The notes: generated by a model from the sequence alone, not told the origin. A stretch of 64,000 nucleotides of DNA from Bradyrhizobium sp. AZCC 1610 (GCF_036924515.1 NZ_JAZHRR010000001.1:6853001-6917000), one strand, 5' to 3'. Counted from the stretch's first letter, positions 46,597-57,012 are shown. Translations and numbers: made by a program.

Positions 46597-47937
46597 CTAC
46601 TCCGCCGCCGCGTTCCTGCCGGGCCGACCGACATGGCCCGCCGCGTCGCCGAACCGCTCGATCATGACCGCGGTGAGGTCCTTGGCCTTGCTGGTGACGC
46701 AGGCACCGGATCGCACCGCATAACGATCCTGATGCTTGAGGTGCGACGGCGCCTCGCCTTTCTGCAACGCGCGGGCGGCATCCATTACCAGTTTCCGGAA
46801 ATGCATGATGCCGAGATCGGTCGGGCCGAGATGTTCGCGGGTGCGGTCGGCGATCGGCCCCTGGCTGTCCTGCACGGCGGCGTCCTGTTCGGACACGCCC
46901 TTGATGCCGGTGTAGCTCTTGGTCTTCTGCAGCTGGCGATCGATCAGGTAATCGTTCGACTTGTTTCGCAGCGGAATATAGTTCTCGTCGACCTCCGACA
47001 TCACGCCGTTGCCGCGGTCATAGCCATCGCGCTCCGCCTGCGTCAGCGGACGTTCCGGATTCCACGCATAGGTGAAGATCCAACAGCTCGTATCGTTCAC
47101 CGGAATGAAGCTCTGGCCGAAAATATTCTCGCCGGGCATCGAGCTCGGCGCATAGGCATGCACCGGCATCAGGAACTGGGCTATACGCCAGTAAATGTTG
47201 TCGGAGCCGGTCAATCGCCCTCCCGCGACCGTCAGGCCGGCCTCGTGCGGATTGATCTTGATCACCGGGCGCGGGTCTTCGGCGATCCATCGCATGTGGT
47301 CGGTCGCGACCCGCGTCAGCGGATTCACAAAGTGCCTCTTGATGTCGAGGATCTCGTTCTCTTCCTTTTCGAAGGAGAGATGCGCGAAGGTGAAATGCGC
47401 GGTGTCGATCGAGCCTTCCAGCGCCTGCACCCAGTTACAGTCCTGCCATTTCTTCGAAACGTAACGGTGCGAAGGCGGCACCAGCGCCATTTCCAGCGCG
47501 GGCAATTCGGGCACCTGCTCCGCCGGGCCCATATAGGCCCAGATCATGTCGCCCCATTCGCGCACCGGATAGGACTTGATGCGGATCAGATCCTTGGCGT
47601 TGAGGTCGGGATAGGAGGTCGGCATGTCGACGCAGCGCCCGTCGGTATCGAACTTCCAGCCGTGATAGACGCAGCGGATGCCGCATTCCTCGTTGCGCCC
47701 GAGCCAGAGATTGGCGCCGCGGTGCGGGCAATATTGATCGATGACGCCGACCACACCGCGCGTATCGCGGAAGGCGAGCAGCTCCTCGCCCATGACGACG
47801 ATCTTCTTCGGGGTGCCGTCAGGCTCGGGCAACTCTTCCGACAGCAGCACGGGAATCCAGAAGCGGCGCAGTAATTCGCCCATGCCGGTACCTGCACCGC
47901 TTTCGGTGAGGAATTTGTTGTCTTCGGCGCGGAGCAT
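46597..47937 (-). CDS. Rieske aromatic-ring-hydroxylating oxygenase, phthalate-dioxygenase type
   Basis: 446 residues. The Rieske domain has C70, H72, C89 and H92 (CPHRG and CVYHGW) for the 2Fe-2S cluster. The catalytic iron is bound by D178, H181 and H186 in NWVQALEGSIDTAHFTFAH. It resembles phthalate 4,5-dioxygenase and phenoxybenzoate dioxygenase oxygenase subunits, so it should act on an aromatic acid; the substrate is not known. No gene for a matching reductase is adjacent. Upstream on the same strand after a palindromic repeat is a TauD-type dioxygenase. Confidence 0.9.
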   Translation of the reverse strand: MLRAEDNKFLTESGAGTGMGELLRRFWIPVLLSEELPEPDGTPKKIVVMGEELLAFRDTRGVVGVIDQYCPHRGANLWLGRNEECGIRCVYHGWKFDTDGRCVDMPTSYPDLNAKDLIRIKSYPVREWGDMIWAYMGPAEQVPELPALEMALVPPSHRYVSKKWQDCNWVQALEGSIDTAHFTFAHLSFEKEENEILDIKRHFVNPLTRVATDHMRWIAEDPRPVIKINPHEAGLTVAGGRLTGSDNIYWRIAQFLMPVHAYAPSSMPGENIFGQSFIPVNDTSCWIFTYAWNPERPLTQAERDGYDRGNGVMSEVDENYIPLRNKSNDYLIDRQLQKTKSYTGIKGVSEQDAAVQDSQGPIADRTREHLGPTDLGIMHFRKLVMDAARALQKGEAPSHLKHQDRYAVRSGACVTSKAKDLTAVMIERFGDAAGHVGRPGRNAAAE

Positions 47938-48018
47938 GGGGGGACCTCCGGATGTTGTTCTGAGTTTGCAGAAGATTGACGCGGGCTGCCGATAACGTCA
48001 ACGCTCGTCCCACTCTCG

Positions 48019-48099
48019 TGTCCCGGACGCAGCGCGGCACCATCAGCGCGTTTACGCGCGTCTTCGACGCGCTATGGTGACGCGCTGCAGAGCCGGGAC
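48019..48099. repeat. Palindromic repeat between the TauD and Rieske genes
   Basis: Left arm 48021-48050 (starts TCCCGGACGCAGCG) and right arm about 48069-48098 (ends CAGAGCCGGGA) are imperfect reverse complements, and the middle has a second stem (GCGCGTTTACGCGC-like). No gene inside. The short arm type differs from the other repeats. Confidence 0.6.
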
Positions 48100-48129
48100 C
48101 CATCGTGGATGCAAAGCGTGGGCCCCGCC

Positions 48130-49023
48130 TTACACCGGCCGCTCGCCCCTCACCGTCACCCGCGTGCCTGACCTTGTGTGCGGCCAGTAGTCCCACATCG
48201 CGCGGTGCTGGGCGCAGCGGTTGTCCCAGAACGCGATGGCGTTTTCGGTCCAGCGGAAGCGGCACTGGAACAGCGGGTTTTCCGCGTGCTGGTAGAGATA
48301 GGCCAGCATGGCGTCGCTCTCGTCGCGGGGAATGCCGACGATGAAACGGGTGAAGCCGCGGTTGACGTAGAGCGCTTTCCTGCCCGTCACCGGATGGGTA
48401 CGCACCACCGGATGCTCGGCGCGCGGATAGTCCACCCGATCGGCAACGCCGTAATTGGCGTAGAGCCCGCGATAGGTCTGCTCACCATCGTGCAGCGCGG
48501 TGAGCCCATCGAGATAGGCCTTCATCCGGTCCGACAGCGCCTCGTAAGCGGCGTACATGTTGGCGAACAACGTGTCGCCGCCGCGCGGCGGGCACTGCTT
48601 GATATAGAGGATCGATCCCATCGGCGGCTCGACGTCGCAGGACACGTCGGTGTGCCAGCCCTCGCCATTGGCGCGCGGCGAATCCTTGTCGGCATAGATC
48701 TTCATCAGCGCCGGGTCGCCCTCGTTGGGCGCCGCCGGATGCACATGCAATTCGCCGAACTTGCGCCCGAAGGCGAGGTGCTGGGCCGGCGTGATGTGCT
48801 GGTCGCGGAAGAAGATCACGAGGTTTTCGGCGAGCGCGCGGTGGATCTCGTCCATCTGCCGATTGGAGCGCGCGTCGTCCGAGACCAGCTTGCCGATATC
48901 GACGCCCGAAATCTCCGCGCCGATGATCGGCGTCAGTTTCTCGACGTCGATGGTCTCGTAGGGCTCGGTGTCGCCGGCGGTGTGCCGATAGCGCGGACCT
49001 TGCTTGCCGGACAACGAACTCAT
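48130..49023 (-). CDS. TauD/TfdA-family alpha-ketoglutarate-dependent dioxygenase
   Basis: 297 residues. The facial triad is visible: H124 and D126 (WHTDVSC) and H273 (CAQHRAMWDYWP), with likely 2-oxoglutarate-binding Arg near R288. PIIGAEISGVDIGK is typical of taurine-dioxygenase relatives. The ATG used has a GGAGAAACGCC ribosome site. The substrate cannot be told from sequence; taurine is not proven and sulfonate genes are absent nearby. Confidence 0.9.
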   Translation of the reverse strand: MSSLSGKQGPRYRHTAGDTEPYETIDVEKLTPIIGAEISGVDIGKLVSDDARSNRQMDEIHRALAENLVIFFRDQHITPAQHLAFGRKFGELHVHPAAPNEGDPALMKIYADKDSPRANGEGWHTDVSCDVEPPMGSILYIKQCPPRGGDTLFANMYAAYEALSDRMKAYLDGLTALHDGEQTYRGLYANYGVADRVDYPRAEHPVVRTHPVTGRKALYVNRGFTRFIVGIPRDESDAMLAYLYQHAENPLFQCRFRWTENAIAFWDNRCAQHRAMWDYWPHTRSGTRVTVRGERPV

Positions 49024-49056
49024 GGCGTTTCTCCGATGGTTGTTGTTTTCAGCCAT

Positions 49057-49147
49057 CGTAGCCCGGATGGAGCGAAGCGCAATCCGGGATCAGTACATCT
49101 ACGCGCGAGAAAGGCCCCGGATTTCGCTCCGCTCCATCCGGGCTACG
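49057..49147. repeat. Palindromic repeat, second copy of the type at 35699
   Basis: Arms 49057-49088 and 49116-49147 (32 bp each) are reverse complements with few mismatches and closely match the copy at 35699. It lies between the TauD-type gene and ispG, both read leftward. Confidence 0.85.
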
Positions 49148-49159
49148 TTTGCTGCGGCT

Positions 49160-50446
<1,287 letters not shown>

Positions 50447-50712
50447 GGGGCCTCGAATATCAGGTTTTGGTGACATTCACCAAGGGGATGGCGAAGGGTC
50501 TGTGCGCCCCGTCACACTTCGGATTTTTGCATTGCATATTCAATAGCTTAGGCCGGCCACGGCGGCCGGAAGCCGGGCGAAATACCGCGACTTCCGTTAT
50601 CAGCTATATTGGACAGGAATCGCCGAATTGAAAGGGCGAGCGTACTTCCCGGCCGCCTTTTCATAGCCCGATGCGGGCCCTAGCATCGGCCTCAAATAAC
50701 GGGAGGCCAACA
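50447..50712. other. Divergent region between ispG and the sulfurtransferase gene
   Basis: 266 bp without a gene; it must contain two divergent promoters. A GGGAGGCC ribosome site sits before sseA. No clear operator seen. Confidence 0.4.
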
Positions 50713-51591
50713 ATGTCGGGGCGTAACGGGCTCATCTCTACCGCGGAACTCGCTGATATTCTGGGCCAGGCCGACCTGCGCCTGTTCGACTGCACTACCT
50801 ACCTCGAACCCGCGCCCGAAGGCGCTGGCCAGCCCTATCTCACTGTACCCGGACGTCTCACGTTCGAAGCCGGGCATATTCCGGGTGCGGATTTTCTGGA
50901 TCTGCAGGGCGAGTTCTCCGATCCCGATATCGAGCTTCGCTTCATGATGCCGGATGTTGCGTATCTCGAGGCTGCGTTCGGCCGTCACGGCGTATCCAAC
51001 GGTAGCCGGGTGGTGGTGCTGTACAGCATCGGCTCACCGATGTGGGCGACGCGGTTCTGGTGGATGCTCAAATCGCTCGGCTTCGAGAGCGTCGCGGTGC
51101 TCGACGGCGGGCTCGACAAATGGAAGGCCGAAGGCCGCCCGCTCGAAACCGGACCGGCGAAGGGACACGGGCCCGCGACCTTCACCGCCAAACCAAAGCC
51201 GGGATTTTTTGTCGACAAGCACGAAACGCTCGCTGCCACTTCCGAGCAGGGCACTATCGTCGTCAACGCGCTCGGACCGCAATTCCATAAAGGCCTCGAG
51301 CCCAGCCGCTACGGCCGGCCTGGCCGTGTCCCCGGCAGTTGCAACGTGTCGGCCGCGACGCTGCTCGATCCCAAGACCAAGGCGTTCATCCCACTGGCCG
51401 AGGCGGAAGCAAAATTCAAGGCGCAGGGCATCACCAGAGACAAGCGCGTGGTCGCCTATTGCGGCGGCGGCATCTCGGCGACGATCGATCTGTTCCTGCT
51501 GCACCAGCTCGGCTACGACAAGCTCACCCTTTACGACGGCTCGATGGGCGAATGGGCCAAGGATGCGTCGTTACCGATCGAGACCGGGTAG
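50713..51591 (+). CDS. sseA: Sulfurtransferase (3-mercaptopyruvate sulfurtransferase type)
   Basis: 292-residue double rhodanese. The N-terminal inactive domain includes FEAGHIPGADFLDLQ, and the C-terminal active domain has the catalytic cysteine in AYCGGGISAT, with a CGGGIS loop close to the CGSGVT type of mercaptopyruvate sulfurtransferases. GRPGRVPGSCNVSA is also typical. The start uses an ATG with a good ribosome site; the upstream frame has no family character. Transfers sulfur to thiol or cyanide acceptors; the physiological acceptor is unknown. Confidence 0.9.
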   Translation: MSGRNGLISTAELADILGQADLRLFDCTTYLEPAPEGAGQPYLTVPGRLTFEAGHIPGADFLDLQGEFSDPDIELRFMMPDVAYLEAAFGRHGVSNGSRVVVLYSIGSPMWATRFWWMLKSLGFESVAVLDGGLDKWKAEGRPLETGPAKGHGPATFTAKPKPGFFVDKHETLAATSEQGTIVVNALGPQFHKGLEPSRYGRPGRVPGSCNVSAATLLDPKTKAFIPLAEAEAKFKAQGITRDKRVVAYCGGGISATIDLFLLHQLGYDKLTLYDGSMGEWAKDASLPIETG

Positions 51592-51601
51592 GCTCTCTCC
51601 A

Positions 51602-51689
51602 CGTCATTGCGAGGAGCGATAGCGACGAAGCAATCCATCTTTCAGCGCAGGTGGAAAGATGGATTGCTTCGCTTCGCTCGCAATGACGG
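51602..51689. repeat. Palindromic repeat, GTCATTGCGAGGAGCG type
   Basis: Left arm CGTCATTGCGAGGAGCG... and right arm ...CGCTCGCAATGACG; the middle contains the stem GCAATCCATCTTTC / GAAAGATGGATTGC. It lies between the convergent ends of sseA and the EamA gene. Repeats with this core are widespread in Bradyrhizobium as I recall. Confidence 0.75.
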
Positions 51690-51694
51690 ACTCA

Positions 51695-52633
51695 TCACGC
51701 CGGCAGGTTCGGATCCGGCACGACCTTCGGATCCGGCTTGTTCACGAGATAGAGCCCGGCAATGACCAGCAGCGCCGCGACGCCGAAGGCGATGGTCAGC
51801 GTATCATGCAGGATGAAATAGCTGGCGGCGACGCCGAACAGCGGCGTGACGAAGGTGAAGGCTGACAGTTTGCTGGCTGAGTAGGTTTTCACCAGCGCGA
51901 ACCACAACAGGAACGTCAGACCCACCACCCAGAACGCCTGATAGGCCAGCAGCGACAGCGACAGCGGCCCCGGAACTTGGGAGATGGTTTCGTCCGATAT
52001 CCACGCGGCAAGCGCGAGAATCGGGATCGATAGCGCCACCTGATAGCCGAGCCCCTTCTCCGCGGGGGCCTTGATCAGCGCGGTGGTCTTGACGATCAGC
52101 GTCGTGGCCGCCCAGAGCGCGCCGCCGGCGACGATCAGGAGGTCGCCCAGCAGGACCTTCGCATCGACATTGGCCTGCGGGACGCCGATCGCCAGCGCGA
52201 CCCCGGCGAAGCTCAGGGCCAGGCCGCCCCATTGCGGCGCCCGCAGCCGTTCGCCGAGAAAGACATACGAGCCGAGCGCGACGAAGAATGGTGCCGTATA
52301 CAGAAACACCACTGCACGCGACGCCGATGTCAGCAGCAGGCCGCGATAGATCAGAACGAATTCGATACCGAAGATCACCCCCGCGCTCACGCCGGGCCAC
52401 AGCGTCCCGTCGCGCTCGAAGAATTTCACACCGCGGAACCAGCCGATCGCGAGCAACACCGGCAACGCGCCGACAGAGCGGCTCAATGCCTGCAGCATCG
52501 GCGGCACCTCCGGCAACACCAGCTTCACCGCGATCTGGTTGAAGCCCCAGCTCAGGCACAGCATCAGCATCAAGGCGATCGCCCCCGGGGTGAGCGCACG
52601 CCCGGCGGACGGTTCTATTGGTTTGGAAGACAT
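51695..52633 (-). CDS. EamA/DMT-family transporter downstream of the Zur-type regulator
   Basis: 312 residues with about ten hydrophobic helices in two EamA halves (LMLCLSWGFNQIAVKLVLPEVPPMLQ; EFVLIYRGLLLTSASRAVVFLY; FFVALGSYVFLGERL). It is the next gene after the Fur-family regulator on the same strand with 33 bp between, so cotranscription is likely. EamA proteins export many small molecules, including metallophores; a metal-linked role is inference from location. Confidence 0.85.
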   Translation of the reverse strand: MSSKPIEPSAGRALTPGAIALMLMLCLSWGFNQIAVKLVLPEVPPMLQALSRSVGALPVLLAIGWFRGVKFFERDGTLWPGVSAGVIFGIEFVLIYRGLLLTSASRAVVFLYTAPFFVALGSYVFLGERLRAPQWGGLALSFAGVALAIGVPQANVDAKVLLGDLLIVAGGALWAATTLIVKTTALIKAPAEKGLGYQVALSIPILALAAWISDETISQVPGPLSLSLLAYQAFWVVGLTFLLWFALVKTYSASKLSAFTFVTPLFGVAASYFILHDTLTIAFGVAALLVIAGLYLVNKPDPKVVPDPNLPA

Positions 52634-52666
52634 CGATCCTCGCGGCCGGCTTATCCGCCGTGTTCT

Positions 52667-53152
52667 CTATTTCTGGCAGTGCGCGCAGGTGCCGGCGATC
52701 TCGACGACGGAGAGCTTTGGTGCGAAACCCGTGGCCCGCGCCGCCGCATTAAGGCTTTGCGCCACCGGCGCCGCCGGAATTTCGCCAACGGAACCGCAAT
52801 GATCGCAGATCAGGAACGCCACCATCGAGGTTTCGTCATGGTCATGCGCGCAGGCGAGGAATGCATTGCGGCTCTCGATCCGGTGGACGAGGCCGTTCTC
52901 CATCAAAAAATCGAGCGCGCGGTAGACCGTGATTGGCGCCGGCCGCGGCATCGATTTGGCGAGTTCGTCGATCACCTCATAGGCGCCGAGCGGCCGGTGG
53001 CTCGAGAGCAGCGCCTGCAGCACCTGGCGCCGGATCGGCGTGAACTTCTGCGCCCGCCGCGCGCAAACCTGTTCGGCATGCGCGATCGCTTCCGCAGTGC
53101 AGCGGCCGTGATCGTGGTCGGGCGCGGGAAATGTCGGTTTCGTCAGGGTCAT
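52667..53152 (-). CDS. zur: Fur-family transcriptional regulator, Zur-like
   Basis: 161 residues. Winged-helix domain residues 35-95 (FTPIRRQVLQALLSSHRPLGAYEVIDEL, ITVYRALDFLMENGLVHRI). Structural zinc cysteines are CDHC (116-119) and CAHC (156-159). The histidine-rich ACAHDHDE segment and the ICDHCG context fit Zur more than Fur. The start gives MTLTKPTFPAPDHDHG; a longer upstream frame overlaps the marR control region and lacks similarity. Its product would repress zinc uptake genes; no znu genes lie in this window. Confidence 0.86.
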   Translation of the reverse strand: MTLTKPTFPAPDHDHGRCTAEAIAHAEQVCARRAQKFTPIRRQVLQALLSSHRPLGAYEVIDELAKSMPRPAPITVYRALDFLMENGLVHRIESRNAFLACAHDHDETSMVAFLICDHCGSVGEIPAAPVAQSLNAAARATGFAPKLSVVEIAGTCAHCQK

Positions 53153-53254
53153 ATCGGGCTTTTGTATCAGTTCGCGGGCCAATCCCAAAGCTCCTTGGTT
53201 CCCAGCCATGTGCTGGAAGCGGATCAGGCCATTGCTAACTCGCCATGCAGAATT

Positions 53255-53285
53255 CATAAGCAAGCTTATTATATCGCAAGCTTAT
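53255..53285. promoter_or_regulatory. Candidate operator of the MarR gene
   Basis: Two direct copies of CAAGCTTAT (53261-53269 and 53277-53285), with a preceding CATAAG, lie 16 bp apart, each with an internal palindromic AAGCTT. The second overlaps the start region of marR. The AT-rich block stands out from the GC-rich surroundings. A MarR dimer site here would regulate the efflux genes; this is inference. Confidence 0.5.
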
Positions 53286-53298
53286 GGAGGCTGAGGCC

Positions 53299-53778
53299 AT
53301 GCGCGGTTCCGTGGATATGAACTTCCTGTTCACGCTCGGCGAGGTGCAGCGAATGGTGCGTGCCTATGCCGACAGGCAGGCGGCGCGCTACGGCATCACT
53401 CGCGCACAATGGGCGGTTCTGGCCAAGGTCGAACGCAGCGAGGGTTTGAAGCAGTCGGAACTCGCTGAATTGATGGAGATGCAGCCGATCACGCTGACGC
53501 GGCTGATCGACAAGCTCTGCGACAATGGCTGGATCGAACGCCGCGGCGACGAGAACGACCGCCGCGTCAACCGCCTCTATCTGCGCAAGGCTGCGCGGCC
53601 ACTGCTCGGCAAACTCGCCGGGCTTCGCTCCGAACTGACGGCGACCGCGCTCGACGGCATCAACCCCGCCGACGCCCACCGCCTGCTCGACCAACTCGAC
53701 CTGATCAAGGAGAACGTTCGCAACGCGATCCAGAATCCGGCGAACGAACCTCCGCGAAAGGAGCAGCGTTATGGCTGA
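53299..53778 (+). CDS. MarR-family transcriptional regulator
   Basis: 159 residues. Winged-helix core with YGITRAQWAVLAKVERSEGLKQSELAELMEMQPITLTRLIDKLCDNGWIERR and the DRRVNRLYL wing. The start ATG has an ATGGAGG ribosome site eight bases before it; an ATG five codons earlier is in frame but overlaps the operator. Overlaps the EmrA-type gene by eight bases, forming marR-emrA-emrB. Likely represses the pump in response to aromatic compounds. Confidence 0.9.
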   Translation: MRGSVDMNFLFTLGEVQRMVRAYADRQAARYGITRAQWAVLAKVERSEGLKQSELAELMEMQPITLTRLIDKLCDNGWIERRGDENDRRVNRLYLRKAARPLLGKLAGLRSELTATALDGINPADAHRLLDQLDLIKENVRNAIQNPANEPPRKEQRYG

Positions 53779-54937
53779 TCCCGTGCTCAAATTCCCACCT
53801 GAGCAGAAGGGCAATCCTGCGACGCCACGGCCGAAACTGGCGGCCGAGCCGCGCCGCCGCCTGATGGCCGGCATGCGCCGCTACCGCCGCTTCCTGCTGC
53901 TGGTAGTGTTGCCGCTGGTCGCACTGGTCGCCGGTGTGACGTTCTATCTCAATGGCGGCCGCTACGTGACCACCGACGACGCCTATGTCGGCGCGCAGAA
54001 GGTTCTGATCACGCCCGATATCTCCGGCAAGATCGAGAAGGTCGTGGTGAAGGAGGGCCAGCAGGTTGGTCCGGGCGACGTGCTGTTCGAGATCGATCCC
54101 GTCCCGTTCCGCCTCGCCGTGGCGCAGGCCAGGGCCAACCTCGCGCAGGCCAAGGTCACCTACGACAATCTGATCGCCGATCTCAGGATCTACGGCCAGA
54201 TGAGCGAGCTTTCGCAACAGGGCATGGACCTGAAGCGGCGCGACGTTGAACGCAAGTCTTCACTGGTGAAGAACAACTTCGGTTCGCAGCTCGACCTTGA
54301 CAATGCGTCGACAGCGCTGGTGACTGCGAGCGCCCAGTTCCAGTTGCTGCAGCAGAAGATCGCGACCGCCAAAGCGCAACTGCTTGGCAATCCGGAGCTG
54401 CCGCTCGAGGAATTCCCGCCCTACGCCCAGGCCAAGGCGGCGCTCGACCAGGCCCAGCGCAATCTCGACCACACCGTGATGCGCGCGCCGATGGCGGGCA
54501 TCGCCACGCAGGTCGAACAGATTCAGCTCGGCCGCTTCGTGATGGCGGGCGCGCCGGTGTTCAGCATCATCGACACCTCGAACCCCTGGGTCGACGCCAA
54601 CCCGAAGGAATCCGATTTCACCTATGTCGCGGTCGGCCAGTCCGTCACGCTCGAGGTCGACGCGTTCCCCAACCACCCATTCAAGGGCACGGTCGGCTCG
54701 CTCTCGCCCGGCACCGGTGCGCAATTCGCGATCCTGCCGCCGCAGAACGCCTCGGGCAATTTCGTCAAGGTGGTGCAGCGCGTGCCGGTGCGGATCTATT
54801 TCGACAAGAACGACAAGTTCGTCCGCAAGCTGAAGGCCGGCATGAGCGTCTACGCCACGATCGACACCAACCATCGCCGCTCGCTGTCCGCCCTGCTCGG
54901 CCTGTCGCCGGCGGTAGCCAACCAGGACCACGAATAG
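53771..54937 (+). CDS. EmrA/HlyD-type membrane-fusion protein
   Basis: 388 residues. One membrane helix at about residues 36-58 (FLLLVVLPLVALVAGVTFYL). Then a barrel-sandwich lipoyl-like domain split by a coiled coil (TPDISGKIEKVVVKEGQQVGPGDVLFEIDP; coiled coil RANLAQAKVTYDNL onward; HTVMRAPMAGIATQVEQIQLGRFV). It links the DHA2 pump to an outer-membrane channel. Next gene starts five bases after its stop. Confidence 0.92.
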   Translation: MADPVLKFPPEQKGNPATPRPKLAAEPRRRLMAGMRRYRRFLLLVVLPLVALVAGVTFYLNGGRYVTTDDAYVGAQKVLITPDISGKIEKVVVKEGQQVGPGDVLFEIDPVPFRLAVAQARANLAQAKVTYDNLIADLRIYGQMSELSQQGMDLKRRDVERKSSLVKNNFGSQLDLDNASTALVTASAQFQLLQQKIATAKAQLLGNPELPLEEFPPYAQAKAALDQAQRNLDHTVMRAPMAGIATQVEQIQLGRFVMAGAPVFSIIDTSNPWVDANPKESDFTYVAVGQSVTLEVDAFPNHPFKGTVGSLSPGTGAQFAILPPQNASGNFVKVVQRVPVRIYFDKNDKFVRKLKAGMSVYATIDTNHRRSLSALLGLSPAVANQDHE

Positions 54938-54941
54938 CGCC

Positions 54942-56501
54942 ATGGCGACACCGGGCGCATCATCGGCTGCCGTTCCCGGCCTGCGCCGGAGCATGGTGAC
55001 GATCTGCGCCATGACGGCGACCATCATGCAGGCGCTCGACACAACGATCGCCAACGTCGCGCTGCCCTACATGCAGGGCACGCTGTCGGCGTCGCAGGAC
55101 CAGATCAACTGGGTGCTCACCTCCTATATCGTCGCCGCCGCGATCATGACCGCGCCTGTGGGTTGGATCGCCAACCGCTTCGGCCGCAAGCGCATTTTCA
55201 TCATCTGCTCGGCCGGCTTCACCATTGCTTCCGTGATGTGCGGACTGGCGCAGGACATCGGCCAGATGGTGTTGTTCCGCCTGCTGCAGGGCGTGTTCGG
55301 CGCGGCGCTGGTACCGTTGTCGCAGGCGGTGATGCTCGACTCCTACGCGCTGCATGAGCGGGCGAAAGCGATGGCGATCTGGGGCATGGGCGTGATGATG
55401 GGGCCGATCATGGGCCCGTCGCTCGGCGCCTGGCTGACCGAGACCTATTCCTGGCATTGGGTGTTCTTCGTCAACCTGCCGTTCGGCATCTTCACGGTGC
55501 TCGGTCTTGTCATCTTCATGGACGAGTCCAAAAAGGACCTCGGCCTGCGCTTCGACTGGTTCGGCTTCACCGCGCTGGCGATCGCGATCGGCGCGCTGCA
55601 GCTTGCGCTCGACCGCGGCGAGCAGCTCGGCTGGCTGGAATCCAACGAGATCATCGCCGAGTTCATCATCGCCGGCATCGGCTTCTATTATTTCCTGGCG
55701 CATTCGCTAACGACGCAACATCCGTTCATTCAGTTCGCGCTGTTCAAGGACAAGAATTTCGTCGGCGGCTGCGTATTCATGGCCGTGATGGGGCTGGTGC
55801 TGTTCTCCACCATGGCCCTTTCCTCGCCGTTCCTGCAGAACGTGATTGGCTACCCCATCATCACAGCGGGGCTTCTGCTGGCGAGCCGCGGCTGCGGCAC
55901 TTTCGTGGCGATGATGCTGGTCGGCCGCATGATGAACCATATCGAGGCACGAACGCTGATCGTCGCAGGCCTCAGCCTGACCGCAGCCTCGCTGTTCTAC
56001 ATGACCGGCTGGACCGACCAGACCGGCGTGACCGAGATCGTGATCATCAGCGTGGTTCAGGGCTTTGGCTTCGGCCTGGTGTTCGTGCCACTCTCCACAG
56101 TGGCGTTCCTGACGCTGCCCAATCATCTGCGCACCGACGGCACCTCGATGCTGACCTTGATGCGCAATGTCGCAAGCTCGATCGGGATCTCGCTCGTGAT
56201 CTCGCAACTGACGCAGGGCACGCGCTACACCTACGCGGTCCTGTCGGAGCACATCAATCCGTTCAATCACGCCCTGCAGATGCCTGCCGTGCGCGACATG
56301 ATCGATCTCGCCACCGACAAGGGCCGCGCCATGGCTGACATGATGGTCAAGGTGCAGGCCCAGATCATCGCGTTCTCGTATGACTACCAGATGGTGATGA
56401 TCTTCACCGCCTGCGCGATCCCGCTTGCGATCATGATCGGCTCTAGCAAGGCCACGTTGCGTGAGCAGTCGGCCGCGCCGGATCATGCGGTGATGGAGTA
56501 G
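54942..56501 (+). CDS. DHA2-family multidrug transporter, EmrB type
   Basis: 519 residues with about 14 membrane helices. The signature TIANVALPYMQGTLSASQDQINWVLTSY and the motif C-like LFRLLQGVFGAALVPLSQAVMLDSYALHERAKAMAIWGMGVMMGPIMGPSLGAWL are typical. Together with the preceding EmrA-like protein it forms a drug or aromatic-acid efflux pump under the upstream MarR regulator. Substrate is unknown. Confidence 0.93.
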   Translation: MATPGASSAAVPGLRRSMVTICAMTATIMQALDTTIANVALPYMQGTLSASQDQINWVLTSYIVAAAIMTAPVGWIANRFGRKRIFIICSAGFTIASVMCGLAQDIGQMVLFRLLQGVFGAALVPLSQAVMLDSYALHERAKAMAIWGMGVMMGPIMGPSLGAWLTETYSWHWVFFVNLPFGIFTVLGLVIFMDESKKDLGLRFDWFGFTALAIAIGALQLALDRGEQLGWLESNEIIAEFIIAGIGFYYFLAHSLTTQHPFIQFALFKDKNFVGGCVFMAVMGLVLFSTMALSSPFLQNVIGYPIITAGLLLASRGCGTFVAMMLVGRMMNHIEARTLIVAGLSLTAASLFYMTGWTDQTGVTEIVIISVVQGFGFGLVFVPLSTVAFLTLPNHLRTDGTSMLTLMRNVASSIGISLVISQLTQGTRYTYAVLSEHINPFNHALQMPAVRDMIDLATDKGRAMADMMVKVQAQIIAFSYDYQMVMIFTACAIPLAIMIGSSKATLREQSAAPDHAVME

Positions 56502-56544
56502 AATTTCTCACGGCGAATTTTCTCCGCTTCGAGACTGGTTTATT

Positions 56545-57012
56545 CTAAGCCTCCACCAGTTCCTTGCTGAGCACCGTCCGCCAGGCATTCGTGTCCGCGC
56601 TCTCCTCCGGGCCTACCAAGTAGGCTTCATAGAGGCCGTCCACGGTTCTGTGTCCTGCCGCCTTGATCATGCCGATGAATTCGCCCCACGCACCGCCGAG
56701 GCCTTCGTAGCCACCGTGATAGGTGGTCTGGACGATATTCATCGCGGACCACTGCCCTGGTTTCAGGCGATTTACCGGCGCGACGGGCGTGGCGACCGGC
56801 AGGCATATCTCGAAATCGAACACCTCACCGGGATTGCGAACATGGTGAGTGAACCACGGGCCCGTGACCGCAACGTGCTGCGCGGCGACGGCCGCCTTCA
56901 GTTCGGCAAGGCCGGGCCCCATGACCTTGTGAATGTCTTCGCGCGGAACCGTGATCGGAATCATTGCCGTGAGCTGTGGCCTGGTTTGAACGATACGAAG
57001 CGGTTCGATCAC
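56545..57012 (-). CDS. GyrI-like small-molecule-binding domain protein
   Basis: 155 residues, single effector-binding domain of the GyrI/AraC C-terminal type, seen in QTRPQLTAMIPITVPREDIHKVMGPGLAELKAAV, VTGPWFTHH, FDFEICLPVATPV and YEGLGGAWGEFIGMIKAAG. GTG start with a GGAGAG ribosome site. It follows ArsR and SRPBCC genes on the same strand (100 bp apart) and probably forms an operon. Binds small molecules; role unknown. Confidence 0.85.
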   Translation of the reverse strand: MIEPLRIVQTRPQLTAMIPITVPREDIHKVMGPGLAELKAAVAAQHVAVTGPWFTHHVRNPGEVFDFEICLPVATPVAPVNRLKPGQWSAMNIVQTTYHGGYEGLGGAWGEFIGMIKAAGHRTVDGLYEAYLVGPEESADTNAWRTVLSKELVEA

